Assembly: GCA_947495985.1 (NCBI GenBank)
Contig: CANMBD010000006.1
Coordinates: 22,866-86,865 of the forward strand
Direction of reading: 5' to 3'
DNA length: 64,000 nt
Source: an uncultured Sphingomonadaceae bacterium
GTDB lineage: Bacteria; Pseudomonadota; Alphaproteobacteria; Sphingomonadales; Sphingomonadaceae
A model generated the notes under the pieces. That model was given only the letters and a program-made list of their open reading frames with translations. It was not told the DNA's origin and did not search any database. This document shows positions 53,065-62,008 of the stretch, one piece after another. A program made the translations under genes and the position numbers. Numbering within the stretch: the stretch's first letter is position 1; the number at the start of each line of letters is the position of its first letter.

Positions 53065-54150
53065 TTAGTTGAATGTGATAACGGAGCGCGCCGCATCACC
53101 CTTTTTCATTTTTTCAAAGCCGTCATTAATTTGCTCAAGTGGAATCGTCTCCGCAACGATACTATCCAAATCCAGCAAGCCGCGCAGGTAGAAATCGACC
53201 AAGCGCGGAATATCCACTGGAAACCGGTTTTCGCCCATGAGCACGCCCTGCAATTTCTTGCCAGATAGCAAGTCCATGGCGCTGAGACCTACCTGATGAT
53301 CCAGGGGCATCATGCCAAGGATAGTTGCGGTGCCGCCTCGTTTTAGAGAGCCAACTGCGAGTTCGCCGGATGCCGGACGCCCGACTGCCTCGATTGCATG
53401 ATCGACGCCTCCCTTGGAAAGGTCCAAAATCTGCTCTGCCGCGTCATCAGCCATGGCATCAACAGTATCGGTCGCTCCGAGCTTCATTGCGAGGTCCCGT
53501 TTTTCCGGAACAGGGTCGGCGGCAATGATACGCCCTGCACCGGCAATTTTGGCCGCGTTAATAGTTGCCAATCCGACACCGCCGCAGCCGACTACTGCAA
53601 CAGTTTCTCCGGGTGTGACAGCGCAGGCATTAAATATGGTTCCTGCTCCGGTCGTAACTGCACAACCAATAACTGCGGCACGATCAAGCGGCATGTCGGG
53701 ATCAATCCGCGTACAGGCATGTTCATGTATCAGCATCTGCTCGGCAAAAGCTGATAGATTGAGCATTTGCGCAACTGTTGAGCCATCAGGTCGTGTAATG
53801 CGCGGCGCTTCGCCTTCTGGCCGCCTTGTATCTGCACCAAGGCAGAGTGACATGCGGCCGGATACGCAAAATTCGCAATGGCCGCAAAAGGCTGACAAGC
53901 AAGAAATGACGGCATCGCCGACGGCGACAGTGCGAACTTCGCTGCCAACCGCTTCTACAATGCCAGCTGCTTCATGGCCCGGTATAGCAGGTAGAGGATG
54001 CGGATAGCTGCCATCAATGAAATGAAGATCCGAATGGCACAACCCGCAGGCGGCCGTTCGGATCAGCACTTCGTGCGGTCCCGGCTTGGAGATGGTTACA
54101 TCTTCGATTTCGAGCGGTTTGCCCGCTTCAACCAGGACTGCTGCTTTCAT
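53065..54150 (-). CDS. Zinc-dependent alcohol dehydrogenase
   Basis: 361 residues, medium-chain family. Catalytic zinc ligands are in CGLCHSDLHF (Cys, with His in IPGHEAAG) and the structural zinc in FCGHCEFCVSGRMSLC. The Rossmann motif is VVGCGGVGLATINAAKIAG (around residue 190). It is similar to class III/benzyl or NAD-dependent long-chain alcohol dehydrogenases. The operon context suggests oxidation of an alcohol in the same catabolic route. AGAGAGGA lies about 8 nt before the ATG. Confidence 0.93.
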   Translation of the reverse strand: MKAAVLVEAGKPLEIEDVTISKPGPHEVLIRTAACGLCHSDLHFIDGSYPHPLPAIPGHEAAGIVEAVGSEVRTVAVGDAVISCLSAFCGHCEFCVSGRMSLCLGADTRRPEGEAPRITRPDGSTVAQMLNLSAFAEQMLIHEHACTRIDPDMPLDRAAVIGCAVTTGAGTIFNACAVTPGETVAVVGCGGVGLATINAAKIAGAGRIIAADPVPEKRDLAMKLGATDTVDAMADDAAEQILDLSKGGVDHAIEAVGRPASGELAVGSLKRGGTATILGMMPLDHQVGLSAMDLLSGKKLQGVLMGENRFPVDIPRLVDFYLRGLLDLDSIVAETIPLEQINDGFEKMKKGDAARSVITFN

Positions 54151-54165
54151 CTAATCGATCCTCTC

Positions 54166-55467
54166 TTATCGCGTGACGGCAAGGTCGCCGGATGATATTT
54201 CTTCCTTCATTTTGCTGCCATCAGCGGTCTCGGCATATTTGCCATATTCCATTTTCGCGATCGTCCGATTGTGAACTTCATCAGGGCCATCCGCAAGACG
54301 CAGAGTGCGTTGATGCGCATAAGCGCTGGCCAGTCCGAAGTCATTGCTAACGCCGCCGCCGCCATGCGCCTGGATGGCATCGTCAATGATTTTCAACGCC
54401 ATTGTTGGAGCCTGCACCTTGATCATTGCGATCTCCGCTTTTGCGTATTTGTTGCCGACTTTGTCCATCATATCGGCCGCTTTCAGGCAAAGCAGGCGGC
54501 TCATGTCAATGTCGATGCGTGCCCGAGCAACGCGCTCATCCCAAACGCTATGCTCAGAAATACGTTTACCGAACGCGATGCGCGATTGCAGGCGCTTGAC
54601 CATTTTCTCAAGTGCCTCTTCCGCGACACCGATGGTACGCATACAGTGGTGAATACGGCCAGGTCCAAGGCGCCCCTGAGCGATCTCAAAACCACGTCCT
54701 TCACCCAAGATGATGTTGGACGCAGGAACACGCACATCTTTCATCTCGACTTCCATATGACCATGTGGTGCATCGTCATAACCAAAGACCGGGAGGTGAC
54801 GGACGATATTCACGCCCGGCGCGTCAGTTGGCATCAGAATCTGGGATTGCTGTGTGTAACGGCTGCCTTCGAAGGACGTTTTACCCATTACGATTGCTAT
54901 TTTACAGCGTGGATCGCCGAGACCGGAAGACCACCATTTGCGGCCATTGATCACATATTCATCGCCATCGCGAACGATAGCGGTTTCGATATTGGTCGCA
55001 TCAGATGATGCCACAGCAGGCTCTGTCATCAGGAAGGCTGAACGAATTTCACCGTTCATCAGCGGACGAAGATACTGCTCTTTCTGTTCCAGCGTGCCAT
55101 AGCGATGGAAGACTTCCATATTGCCGGTATCTGGCGCGGAGCAGTTGAATACTTCGGATGAAAAACCGACGCGGCCCATTTCTTCGGCGCAAAGGGCATA
55201 TTCAAGGTTCGTCAGGCCAGGACCTTCAAATTCAAAACTATCATCAATATGGGGAAGGTTTGGATTGGAGGGCGGCATGAAAAGATTCCAGATGCCCTTT
55301 TCTTTCGCTTTGGCTTTTTCTTCTTCCACGACTTGAAGGACTTTCCAGCGATCTCCGGATTCGTCTTCCGCCTGATAATCAGCAACGCGGGGGCGCACAT
55401 GATTCTCGATATGCTCACGCACCTGATTGCGCCAATATTCCTGCTTCTCCGTGAGATCAAAATCCAT
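54166..55467 (-). CDS. Acyl-CoA dehydrogenase, ACAD10/11-like
   Basis: 433 residues. The N-terminal domain begins [20 protein letters not shown]; the middle beta-domain has [16 protein letters not shown]; the C-terminal domain ends with [19 protein letters not shown], a pattern of ACAD10/ACAD11 and LvaC, which act after the paired kinase. AAAGGA lies 7-8 nt before the ATG at 55467 but only one base before the earlier ATG at 55473, so the later start is chosen. It is the first gene of the four-gene minus-strand operon (ACAD, ADH, kinase, SDR). Confidence 0.92.
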   Translation of the reverse strand: MDFDLTEKQEYWRNQVREHIENHVRPRVADYQAEDESGDRWKVLQVVEEEKAKAKEKGIWNLFMPPSNPNLPHIDDSFEFEGPGLTNLEYALCAEEMGRVGFSSEVFNCSAPDTGNMEVFHRYGTLEQKEQYLRPLMNGEIRSAFLMTEPAVASSDATNIETAIVRDGDEYVINGRKWWSSGLGDPRCKIAIVMGKTSFEGSRYTQQSQILMPTDAPGVNIVRHLPVFGYDDAPHGHMEVEMKDVRVPASNIILGEGRGFEIAQGRLGPGRIHHCMRTIGVAEEALEKMVKRLQSRIAFGKRISEHSVWDERVARARIDIDMSRLLCLKAADMMDKVGNKYAKAEIAMIKVQAPTMALKIIDDAIQAHGGGGVSNDFGLASAYAHQRTLRLADGPDEVHNRTIAKMEYGKYAETADGSKMKEEISSGDLAVTR

Positions 55468-55570
55468 GCTCATGTCCTTTTTTGAAAGATTTTCGATTTA
55501 ACTATGCAATTAACTTATCAGAGCCGCGACGGCTTTGCCACAGGGAAACGTGTCCGAATTCGGAAAAATT

Positions 55571-56986
55571 CTACTCCGCCGCGCGGGCAGACATCCGTTC
55601 TTCATGATCCTTTTCGCCGAGCGGAAACAATGTGTAGGCCCAAGCCCCGATCAACGCGATCACCGTGGCAAGAACCACATAGAAAAGTGCCAGATTGTCG
55701 ACGATTTCTGGATCAACCGTGCCACTCGCGGCACCCTGTGGTAGGCCGACGAGAGCGATGATTAATCCAGATAGCAGGATGCCTAGTCCGTTGACGACTT
55801 TTTGCATGAAAAACATGCCGGAAGAGAACAGTCCCTCGGTCCGTTTTCCGGTATCATGTTCATATTGGTCCGACACATCGGCGATCATCGACATGGTCAA
55901 AATCATCGCCGAAATTCCGGCAGCAGTAGAACTGATCAGGAAAGCGAAGAGCACAGGCACCATCACTGGATCTCCAGGTTCCGGAAACAGGCCGGCAAAG
56001 CGCAGCCAGTAGGGGGCCGTGCCGAGCAGGAGAGTTACGAGGGCGAGCCAGGCCGCGGCATGTGCCTTGCCGAGCTTTTTCGAAATCGGGGTGACCATGA
56101 TGAAGGCCACGATAGCAGCGACAAGCAGCAAAGCCGAATAGGCGGTGAAATTGGCCTGGCTAAACTCCCAAACATGGGTGAACAGATAGATAGAGAGCGC
56201 GAAGATCAGCCACTGGTTGGTGAAGGCGAAAACGCCTGCGAACATCAAGAGTAGAAAAGGTCGATAGCGGAAAGCCTGCAGGATCTCGCCGAAGCTCTCG
56301 GCGGATTGTGGATATTCGGTGGCAGCCCGATACTGACCGACAATCCTCTTGTGGGTACCGATGGCGGATGACAGCGCGGCAATGATCATGATGCACGCAC
56401 CGAAAAGCGCATAAATGCTGTACCCGTCCGGATTGAGTTGTCCATCCGCATATGCCGCGGTGGGAGTGAGAAAAAAGGCATAAGCCAGGAACATCACAAA
56501 AATGCCGCCGCCCCAGCCAAAAAGAAATCGGTATCGCATGATGGCAGTCCGGTCATGATAATCTCGGCTCAATTCGGGCAGCAGGGCCAGCGCCGGAACC
56601 TCATAGGCCGAAAACGCCATGCGGACCGCCATGGCGATGAAAAACAGATAGGCAAATGTGCCCCATTCGCTGAGCTCCGGGGGGTGCCAGAGGGCGATCC
56701 AAATGAGGGCGATGGGAATGACCGCGCCGTATAGCCACGGGTGGCGTCGACCAATCTTGGTCCGGGTGCGATCACTCATCTGTCCAACCGCCGGATCGAT
56801 AAAGGCGTCGGCAATAAGGGCGAGCGCGATGGCCAGACTGACGAGATCAGCTCGCAGTCCGACAACCTGATTATAGTAGAACAGTAGGAAGGTGGCGAAG
56901 CCATTGTCCTTGATGCCATAGGCAACGGATCCGAATCCGTAGGCCAGTTTCGATTTCAATGGCAATGTTTCCGAAGCGGCATTCAT
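55571..56986 (-). CDS. MFS transporter, GPH (glycoside-pentoside-hexuronide) type
   Basis: 471 residues with about 12 membrane helices. The family-type motifs KLAYGFGSVAYGIKDNGFATFLL at the start and DAFIDPAVGQMSDRTRTKIGRRHPW in the first loop are typical of GPH cation symporters such as MelB. Here it is on the same strand as, and 97 bp before, the ACAD operon, so it may import its substrate; a sugar is not certain. AAGGGGAAA precedes the ATG. Confidence 0.9.
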   Translation of the reverse strand: MNAASETLPLKSKLAYGFGSVAYGIKDNGFATFLLFYYNQVVGLRADLVSLAIALALIADAFIDPAVGQMSDRTRTKIGRRHPWLYGAVIPIALIWIALWHPPELSEWGTFAYLFFIAMAVRMAFSAYEVPALALLPELSRDYHDRTAIMRYRFLFGWGGGIFVMFLAYAFFLTPTAAYADGQLNPDGYSIYALFGACIMIIAALSSAIGTHKRIVGQYRAATEYPQSAESFGEILQAFRYRPFLLLMFAGVFAFTNQWLIFALSIYLFTHVWEFSQANFTAYSALLLVAAIVAFIMVTPISKKLGKAHAAAWLALVTLLLGTAPYWLRFAGLFPEPGDPVMVPVLFAFLISSTAAGISAMILTMSMIADVSDQYEHDTGKRTEGLFSSGMFFMQKVVNGLGILLSGLIIALVGLPQGAASGTVDPEIVDNLALFYVVLATVIALIGAWAYTLFPLGEKDHEERMSARAAE

Positions 56987-57135
56987 GGACGTTTCCCCTT
57001 AAGGTGGTGCGCTATGTGCTGCATCAGCGGGAAAATTGATTCGGGTTTCGTTTCCCAATTCCGGTCATTTTCACGCATCCAGTCTTGCTCCTGTTTTGTC
57101 TCTTGCATAGGCTTCGCACGAAAAGTTCGTCAATC

Positions 57136-57171
57136 GATTCCGTGGTGTCGTCTTTTTGACGTTACGGAATC
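57136..57171. promoter_or_regulatory. Dyad in the divergent promoter region
   Basis: GATTCCGT (57136-57143) and ACGGAATC (57164-57171), with an inner CGTC-TTTTT-GACG. It is central in the ~300-bp spacer between the MFS gene (minus) and an acyl-CoA dehydrogenase gene (plus), so it is placed to be an operator for both sides. The rest of the spacer (56987-57284) has no gene. Confidence 0.45.
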
Positions 57172-57284
57172 CGATGCCGGGTTTGGCCGGAAAAATTTCT
57201 GTCGGGAAATGCGAGGCGATCGTTGAACCTTGGGGCTGTCCTATGTTAGTTTGATCTTAATCAATCAATTAAAGGAACACAATC

Positions 57285-58478
57285 ATGTCCGATCTTGAAA
57301 GCTTCCGCGCAGAGACAGCTGCTTGGCTGGAAGCCAATTGTCCGCCAGAAATGCGCCAGCCTGTTGTCGATGAAAGTGACATTTGCTGGGGTGGGAAAAA
57401 TCCGACCTTCAAGCCCGGTCAGAAAGAATGGATGGACAAAATGGCGGCCAAAGGTTGGACCGTTCCCGATTGGCCGAAGGAATATGGTGGTGGGGGGCTG
57501 TCACGCGCTGAAACCAAAATCCTGCTTCAGGAAATGGGTAGGCTGAAAATTCGTTCGCCATTGTCCAGTTTTGGTATCTGGATGCTTGGCCCCGCATTGC
57601 TGCATTTTGGCACCGAAGAACAGAAGCTGCATTTTCTGCCGCCGATTGCACGCGGAGAAGTGCGCTGGTGCCAGGGATATTCGGAGCCCGGATCCGGCTC
57701 AGACCTTGCCTCGCTGCAAACTTCCGCCGAAGACAAAGGTGATCATTATCTGATCAACGGTCAGAAGATCTGGACGAGTTACGCTGACAAGGCAGACTGG
57801 ATTTTCTGTCTGACCCGGACCGATAAATCAACCAAGCATAAAGGCATTAGCTTCATGCTGTTCGATATGACGAGCAAAGGTGTAGAGACGAAACCTATCG
57901 TCCTGATCTCCGGACAGTCTGCATTTTGTGAGACATTCTTTACGGATGTGGAAGTGCCGAAAACTTATGGTGATGACGTTTCATCCGTGGTGGGTGAAGT
58001 AAACCGCGGCTGGGATGTTGCCAAATATCTGCTGGGGCATGAGCGCAGTATGATTTCCGGTGACGGCTCTTCCGGGGCAACGTCGCTCGGCTCCAAATTT
58101 GCCGATCAATATGGCCGTGATGAAATGGGCCGGCTGGATGATCCAATGCTTCGTGCCCAGATGGCGGAGATGGATATCGATGTGCTGGCCTTCCGGGCGA
58201 TGGCAGAACGTTTCGGCGACACTTTCAAGGCCAATCTTTGCCACCCGGCGCAGCCGAATATGATGAAATATGCCGGCACGGAAATTAACAAGCGCCGCCA
58301 CGAATTGATTATGTCTGCTGGTGGCAGTGAAGTGCTGGAATGGGAGAGCGATGCCTCCAATGGAGGGCTCACCGCGCGTGGCTGGCTTAGGACCAAGGCC
58401 AACAGCATCGAAGGCGGGACCAGCGAAGTTATGCTGAACGTCGTTTCTAAACAGATATTGCAATTGCCTAACGCGTAA
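57285..58478 (+). CDS. Acyl-CoA dehydrogenase (FadE-type, first of a pair)
   Basis: 397 residues. N-terminal helices (FRAETAAWLEANCPPEM), middle domain GYSEPGSGSDLASLQTSAED with the WTSYADKADW loop, and C-terminal RTKANSIEGGTSEVMLNVVSK. The whole is close to FadE proteins of sterol and branched-acyl degradation. The second acyl-CoA dehydrogenase gene follows after 42 bp; such neighbours often form alpha2beta2 heterotetramers. AAAGGAAC stands 6-7 nt before the ATG. Confidence 0.93.
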   Translation: MSDLESFRAETAAWLEANCPPEMRQPVVDESDICWGGKNPTFKPGQKEWMDKMAAKGWTVPDWPKEYGGGGLSRAETKILLQEMGRLKIRSPLSSFGIWMLGPALLHFGTEEQKLHFLPPIARGEVRWCQGYSEPGSGSDLASLQTSAEDKGDHYLINGQKIWTSYADKADWIFCLTRTDKSTKHKGISFMLFDMTSKGVETKPIVLISGQSAFCETFFTDVEVPKTYGDDVSSVVGEVNRGWDVAKYLLGHERSMISGDGSSGATSLGSKFADQYGRDEMGRLDDPMLRAQMAEMDIDVLAFRAMAERFGDTFKANLCHPAQPNMMKYAGTEINKRRHELIMSAGGSEVLEWESDASNGGLTARGWLRTKANSIEGGTSEVMLNVVSKQILQLPNA

Positions 58479-58520
58479 CTGCGCAGGCAATTAAACAACC
58501 ATATTAGAAGGATAAAAGCG

Positions 58521-59657
58521 ATGCCGCTTTACTTGAATGACGACCAGAAAATGCTGCAGGATAGCGCAGCTGACTTTATGAAGGGCGAAGGCAATGTCGC
58601 TCATTTCCGTGAGTTCCGTGACAAAAACTGCAAGGATGGTTTCTCCCACGCACTATGGAAACAGTTCGCCGAAATGGGTTTCACGGGGATATTGGTTTCC
58701 GAAGACGAAGGTGGATTGGGCCTTGGTCATACTGAAGCCGGCGTTGTTCTCGAAGAGATCGGCCGCAATCTTACGCCATCACCCTTTCTCACGACCGCAG
58801 TTGCGGGTGTAGAGGCGCTGAATGCGGGTGGTAAGGCACTACGCGACAAATATTTCCCAGGGATATTGTCGGGTGATAGCGTTTTGGCGCTCGCAATCGA
58901 CGAAGGCCCGAAACACCGGCCGGATCAGATAGCCATGGCCGCGACCCGCGAAGGCAATGGCTTTAAGCTTGATGGCAAGAAGCAATTTGTTGTTCAGGGT
59001 GGCTCGGCCGATACGCTTGTCGTCGCGGCTAGGACAAGCGGCAGTGCGGGCGAAGATAAAGGCCTGACCCTATTTGCTGTCGATACCAGCGCTAGTGGAT
59101 TGTCGAGAGACAGTGTGCGTCTGGTTGATAGCGCAATGGCAGCGCATGTCGAGTTTGACGGCGTGGTTGTCGATGCCGATGCGGTTATCGGTGAAGTGGA
59201 TGAAGGCAGCGCAGTGCTTCAACGGATGCTGAATGCCGGTCGGGCCGGTTCGGCTGCAGAGACGCTGGGTGTTGGCGCTGGCGCAATGGATATTACCGTT
59301 GAGTATATCAAAGGCCGCAAGCAGTTCGACACGATCATTGGAACGTTTCAGGCGCTACAGCACCGCGCAGCGCATCTATATAGCGAGATGGAGATTGCCC
59401 GCGCCACTGTGTTGAAAGCACAACAGATGCTCGATGAAGGCTCATCGAAAGCTGAGATGATGGTGTCTGTCGCCAAGGCCAAGGCCAGCAAGGCGACGTC
59501 GCTCTCGGTGAAAGAGGGCGTGCAAATGCATGGCGGCGTCGGGATGACCGATGAATATGATATCGGTCTTTACATGAAGCGTGATCGCGCGCTGTCGGAA
59601 TTTATGGGCGACGCCAATTATCACACCAATCTCGTTGCGGAAATGCACGGTTACTAA
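58521..59657 (+). CDS. Acyl-CoA dehydrogenase (second of a pair)
   Basis: 378 residues. N-terminal YLNDDQKMLQDSAADFMKGE, a GGLGLGHTEAGVVLEEIGRN segment, and a C-terminal EGVQMHGGVGMTDEYDIGLY then RALSEFMGDANYH. The EGT-type motif expected after the last helix is missing, so the protein may be a partner subunit to the preceding dehydrogenase rather than an enzyme on its own. AGAAGG precedes the ATG. Confidence 0.92.
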   Translation: MPLYLNDDQKMLQDSAADFMKGEGNVAHFREFRDKNCKDGFSHALWKQFAEMGFTGILVSEDEGGLGLGHTEAGVVLEEIGRNLTPSPFLTTAVAGVEALNAGGKALRDKYFPGILSGDSVLALAIDEGPKHRPDQIAMAATREGNGFKLDGKKQFVVQGGSADTLVVAARTSGSAGEDKGLTLFAVDTSASGLSRDSVRLVDSAMAAHVEFDGVVVDADAVIGEVDEGSAVLQRMLNAGRAGSAAETLGVGAGAMDITVEYIKGRKQFDTIIGTFQALQHRAAHLYSEMEIARATVLKAQQMLDEGSSKAEMMVSVAKAKASKATSLSVKEGVQMHGGVGMTDEYDIGLYMKRDRALSEFMGDANYHTNLVAEMHGY

Positions 59658-59669
59658 AAGGATTTCATG

Positions 59670-60461
59670 ATGGATTTTAACAAGCTATTCTCGCTTGAAG
59701 GTCGGGTTGCGCTGGTAACCGGCGGGCATCGGGGCATTGGCCGGATGATCTCGGAAGGTTTTCTGGCGCAGGGAGCCAAGGTTTATATTTCCGGGCGCAA
59801 GGCCGAGGCATGTGACGCTGCGGCCGCTGAAATGGGCGATAACTGTATATCTGTGCCCGGTGACGTCAGCACGGTCGAGGGTTGTAAGGCCCTCGCTGCA
59901 GAGCTTGCAAAGCACGAAGAGAAGCTCGACATATTGATCAACAATGCCGGCGTTGCCTGGGGCGAGGAATATCTCAGCTTCCCTGAAGCGGGTTGGGACA
60001 AGGTCATGGATACCAATGTCAAAGGGCTGTTCTTCCTCACACAGGCACTGCATCCGCAATTAAAAGCGGCGGCCAGCTTTGATCGCCCGGCCAAGGTCGT
60101 GAATATTGCTTCGATCGATGGCTTCAAGGTCAACCCCTGGGAGACCTACAGCTATCAGGCATCGAAAGCGGCTGTGGTTCACTTGACCCGCAAGATGGCA
60201 TCCAAGCTGGTTTCCGACGACATCATCATGTCCGGCATCGCACCCGGTGCTTTTGCATCCAACATGAATAAAGCGGCGCGCGATTATGAAGATGCGGTCG
60301 AAAAAGGTATCCCGGCAAAACGCATCGGCCGACCTGAGGATATGGCAGCTGCGGCGATATATCTGTCGAGCAGCGCAGGCGACTATGTCGTGGGTACGAC
60401 CCTCATCGTTGATGGGGGTGTCGTCAATGCGGCTAATCCCGGCGCAACCATAGAGCCTTAA
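59670..60461 (+). CDS. SDR family oxidoreductase
   Basis: 263 residues. Motif TGGHRGIGRMIS at the N-terminus, NNAGVAWGEEYLS, and the active site NIASIDG with SYQASKAAVVHL (Tyr-x3-Lys), followed by a GAFASNMNK loop. AAGGA lies 7 nt before the second of two tandem ATGs (59670), so that start is used. Co-transcribed with the ACAD pair (12-bp gap); likely acts on a hydroxyacyl-CoA or ketone in the same pathway. Confidence 0.92.
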   Translation: MDFNKLFSLEGRVALVTGGHRGIGRMISEGFLAQGAKVYISGRKAEACDAAAAEMGDNCISVPGDVSTVEGCKALAAELAKHEEKLDILINNAGVAWGEEYLSFPEAGWDKVMDTNVKGLFFLTQALHPQLKAAASFDRPAKVVNIASIDGFKVNPWETYSYQASKAAVVHLTRKMASKLVSDDIIMSGIAPGAFASNMNKAARDYEDAVEKGIPAKRIGRPEDMAAAAIYLSSSAGDYVVGTTLIVDGGVVNAANPGATIEP

Positions 60462-60482
60462 ACCTCTACCTTGACCTGATAG

Positions 60483-60518
60483 CTCCATACTGTATTATTA
60501 CAACAATACAGTATGGAG
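60483..60518 (+). promoter_or_regulatory. Perfect 14-bp inverted repeat covering the ribosome site of the lipoprotein gene
   Basis: CTCCATACTGTATT (60483-60496), 8-nt spacer, AATACAGTATGGAG (60505-60518), exact reverse complements. The right arm ends in GGAG (60515-60518), the Shine-Dalgarno of the gene whose ATG is at 60526. The layout repeats that at 3691-3729: same arm length, same distance to the start. No T-tract. It could be an RNA switch or a TetR-like operator (TACTGTAT/ATACAGTA). Confidence 0.72.
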
Positions 60519-60525
60519 AATCCCG

Positions 60526-61059
60526 ATGACCAACAAATATCTTGTCGCGCTTGCAGCCGTTCCGTTGATCTTGACTGCCTGTTCTAGCGGCGGCGAGAGT
60601 GAGCAAGGCGACGGCTTTGAAATGTCAATCGAAACCGATGGTGAAGGAACCGGTGGATCGGACAAAGTGTCAATCGGCGGTAAAGACGGCGATAGCAAAT
60701 TCTCGATCAAGACAGACGGTTTTTCCATGGACGTCGATTTGCCTCAGATATCTCTCGACAGCGATGATTTCGATCTGAACAATGTCTCCCTTTACCCGGG
60801 TTCGAAAGTGACGGGCCTGAATGTCGAAGACAAGGACGGACAGGGCGGTAAGGTCATTTTAAGTTTCGACGCGCCGACCAATACCGATGATCTCGTATCT
60901 TGGTTCGAACAAAAAATGACTGACGAGAATTTCGTTGTGCAAAAAGATGGCAACAAGCTTTCGGGTCAAACCGATGAAGGTGATCCGTTTCTGCTCGAAC
61001 TGACCGAGAAGGGTGCAGAGGAAAGCAGTGGCAAGCTTGAATTCTCTGAGAGCAAATAA
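60526..61059 (+). CDS. Lipoprotein of unknown function
   Basis: 177 residues. Lipoprotein signal ends LILTACSS (Cys near residue 19). The mature N-terminus is Gly/Ser/Asp/Glu-rich; a domain from about residue 85 (VSLYPGSKVTGLNVEDKDG, FDAPTNTDDLVSWFEQKM) is beta-alpha in pattern. No named family was recognised. The gene is preceded by a perfect inverted repeat that covers its ribosome site. Confidence 0.72.
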   Translation: MTNKYLVALAAVPLILTACSSGGESEQGDGFEMSIETDGEGTGGSDKVSIGGKDGDSKFSIKTDGFSMDVDLPQISLDSDDFDLNNVSLYPGSKVTGLNVEDKDGQGGKVILSFDAPTNTDDLVSWFEQKMTDENFVVQKDGNKLSGQTDEGDPFLLELTEKGAEESSGKLEFSESK

Positions 61060-61137
61060 CCGGCAGCTGCTGGCCCATCGCGGTACAACTATTTACAAAA
61101 TTTGGTGAACCTGTTCAGCTTCCCGGCAAAATGCTAT

Positions 61138-61163
61138 GCTATTGTCGTCTGACATAACATAGC
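61138..61163 (+). promoter_or_regulatory. Imperfect hairpin next to the DUF4197 ribosome site
   Basis: GCTAT (61138-61142) pairs with ATAGC (61159-61163) outside an inner TGTC-GTCT-GACA stem, with a 4-nt bulge. The AGGAG ribosome site (61164-61168) follows directly, and the ATG is at 61176. It is weaker than the two perfect repeats. Confidence 0.35.
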
Positions 61164-61175
61164 AGGAGCGGGACA

Positions 61176-61862
61176 ATGCGAAACACAGCCAAGAAATTGA
61201 AACTGACGGCAGCAGCAGCCATGCTGGCGGCCCCATTATCCACAACCCCGCTATTTTCGGCCCCGGCTCATGCACAATCTACCGGTGTCAAAAGCCTGCT
61301 TGGTGATGCCTCGGATGGGGCGCTCGATAAATTGTCTCAACCCGGCGCCTTTTATGCAGATAAAGCAGTGCGGGTATTATTGCCCGGTCCATTGAAAAAC
61401 GCGACCAAGATATTGCGCTTCACCAGCAAGGCGGGCTTGACCAAAGATATTACCAAGAACCTCAATGATGCGGCGGGCAAGGCGGCACTCGAAGCCAAGC
61501 CGATATTCCGCTCTGCCATCGATAATCTGACATTGACCGATGGTGTCGGCATCGTGACCGGTGGCGGTACTGGTGGCACTGACTATCTGCGCAAAACGTC
61601 GGGCGAGGAGCTGGCTGTGAAAGTCCGGCCGCTGGTCGAAAAGGCTCTGGGTGAGGTTGGCGCCTACAAACAGGTCGAAAGCCTTGGCTCGCTTTCGGCC
61701 CTTTCGTCAATCGGTGGCCTGGACCTCTCTCGCGATGGATTAACCGATAGTGTTACCGAGCAAGCGATGGATGGCATCTTCTCCTATATCGGCGCGGAAG
61801 AAACCAAATTTCGCAAAAACCCTTTGAAAAAGGGCAAAAAACTCCTCGACGGTATTTTTTAG
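61176..61862 (+). CDS. DUF4197 domain exported protein
   Basis: 228 residues. Signal peptide ends SAPAHAQS. The mature helical protein has FYADKAVRVLLPGPLKNATKIL early, then KPIFRSAIDNLTLTDGVGIV and GGTGGTDYLRKTSGEEL, and a late FSYIGAEETKFRKNPLKKGK, all characteristic of DUF4197. AGGAG lies 7 nt before the ATG. Function unknown; periplasmic. Confidence 0.9.
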   Translation: MRNTAKKLKLTAAAAMLAAPLSTTPLFSAPAHAQSTGVKSLLGDASDGALDKLSQPGAFYADKAVRVLLPGPLKNATKILRFTSKAGLTKDITKNLNDAAGKAALEAKPIFRSAIDNLTLTDGVGIVTGGGTGGTDYLRKTSGEELAVKVRPLVEKALGEVGAYKQVESLGSLSALSSIGGLDLSRDGLTDSVTEQAMDGIFSYIGAEETKFRKNPLKKGKKLLDGIF

Positions 61863-61875
61863 GAGCCATTACTTG

Positions 61876-61892
61876 GTTGCAAAATATGCAAC
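61876..61892. promoter_or_regulatory. Palindrome GTTGCA-AAATA-TGCAAC
   Basis: Perfect 6-bp dyad with the same AAATA spacer as the HxlR operator at 21670-21690. It lies 14 bp after the DUF4197 stop and 84 bp before the EcfG-like promoter. An HxlR-type operator is possible but unproven. Confidence 0.35.
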
Positions 61893-61959
61893 TAATCAAT
61901 CTCCGTTTTCAATTGAAACTTAACCGTTTGAGGACCATTTCCTGACTATCAGTTAGACA

Positions 61960-61984
61960 GGAAAAGTGATGTTTGATCGGCGTT
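61960..61984 (+). promoter_or_regulatory. EcfG-type (general stress) promoter
   Basis: GGAAA (61960-61964), 16 bp, CGTT (61981-61984). This matches the alphaproteobacterial EcfG consensus GGAAC-N16/17-CGTT with one change (A for C at the fifth base). Transcription would start near 61991-61994, a few bases before the AGGAG of the 24-codon ORF. Confidence 0.65.
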
Positions 61985-62008
61985 TTTAACAAAACAGGAG
62001 TTTGTCCC

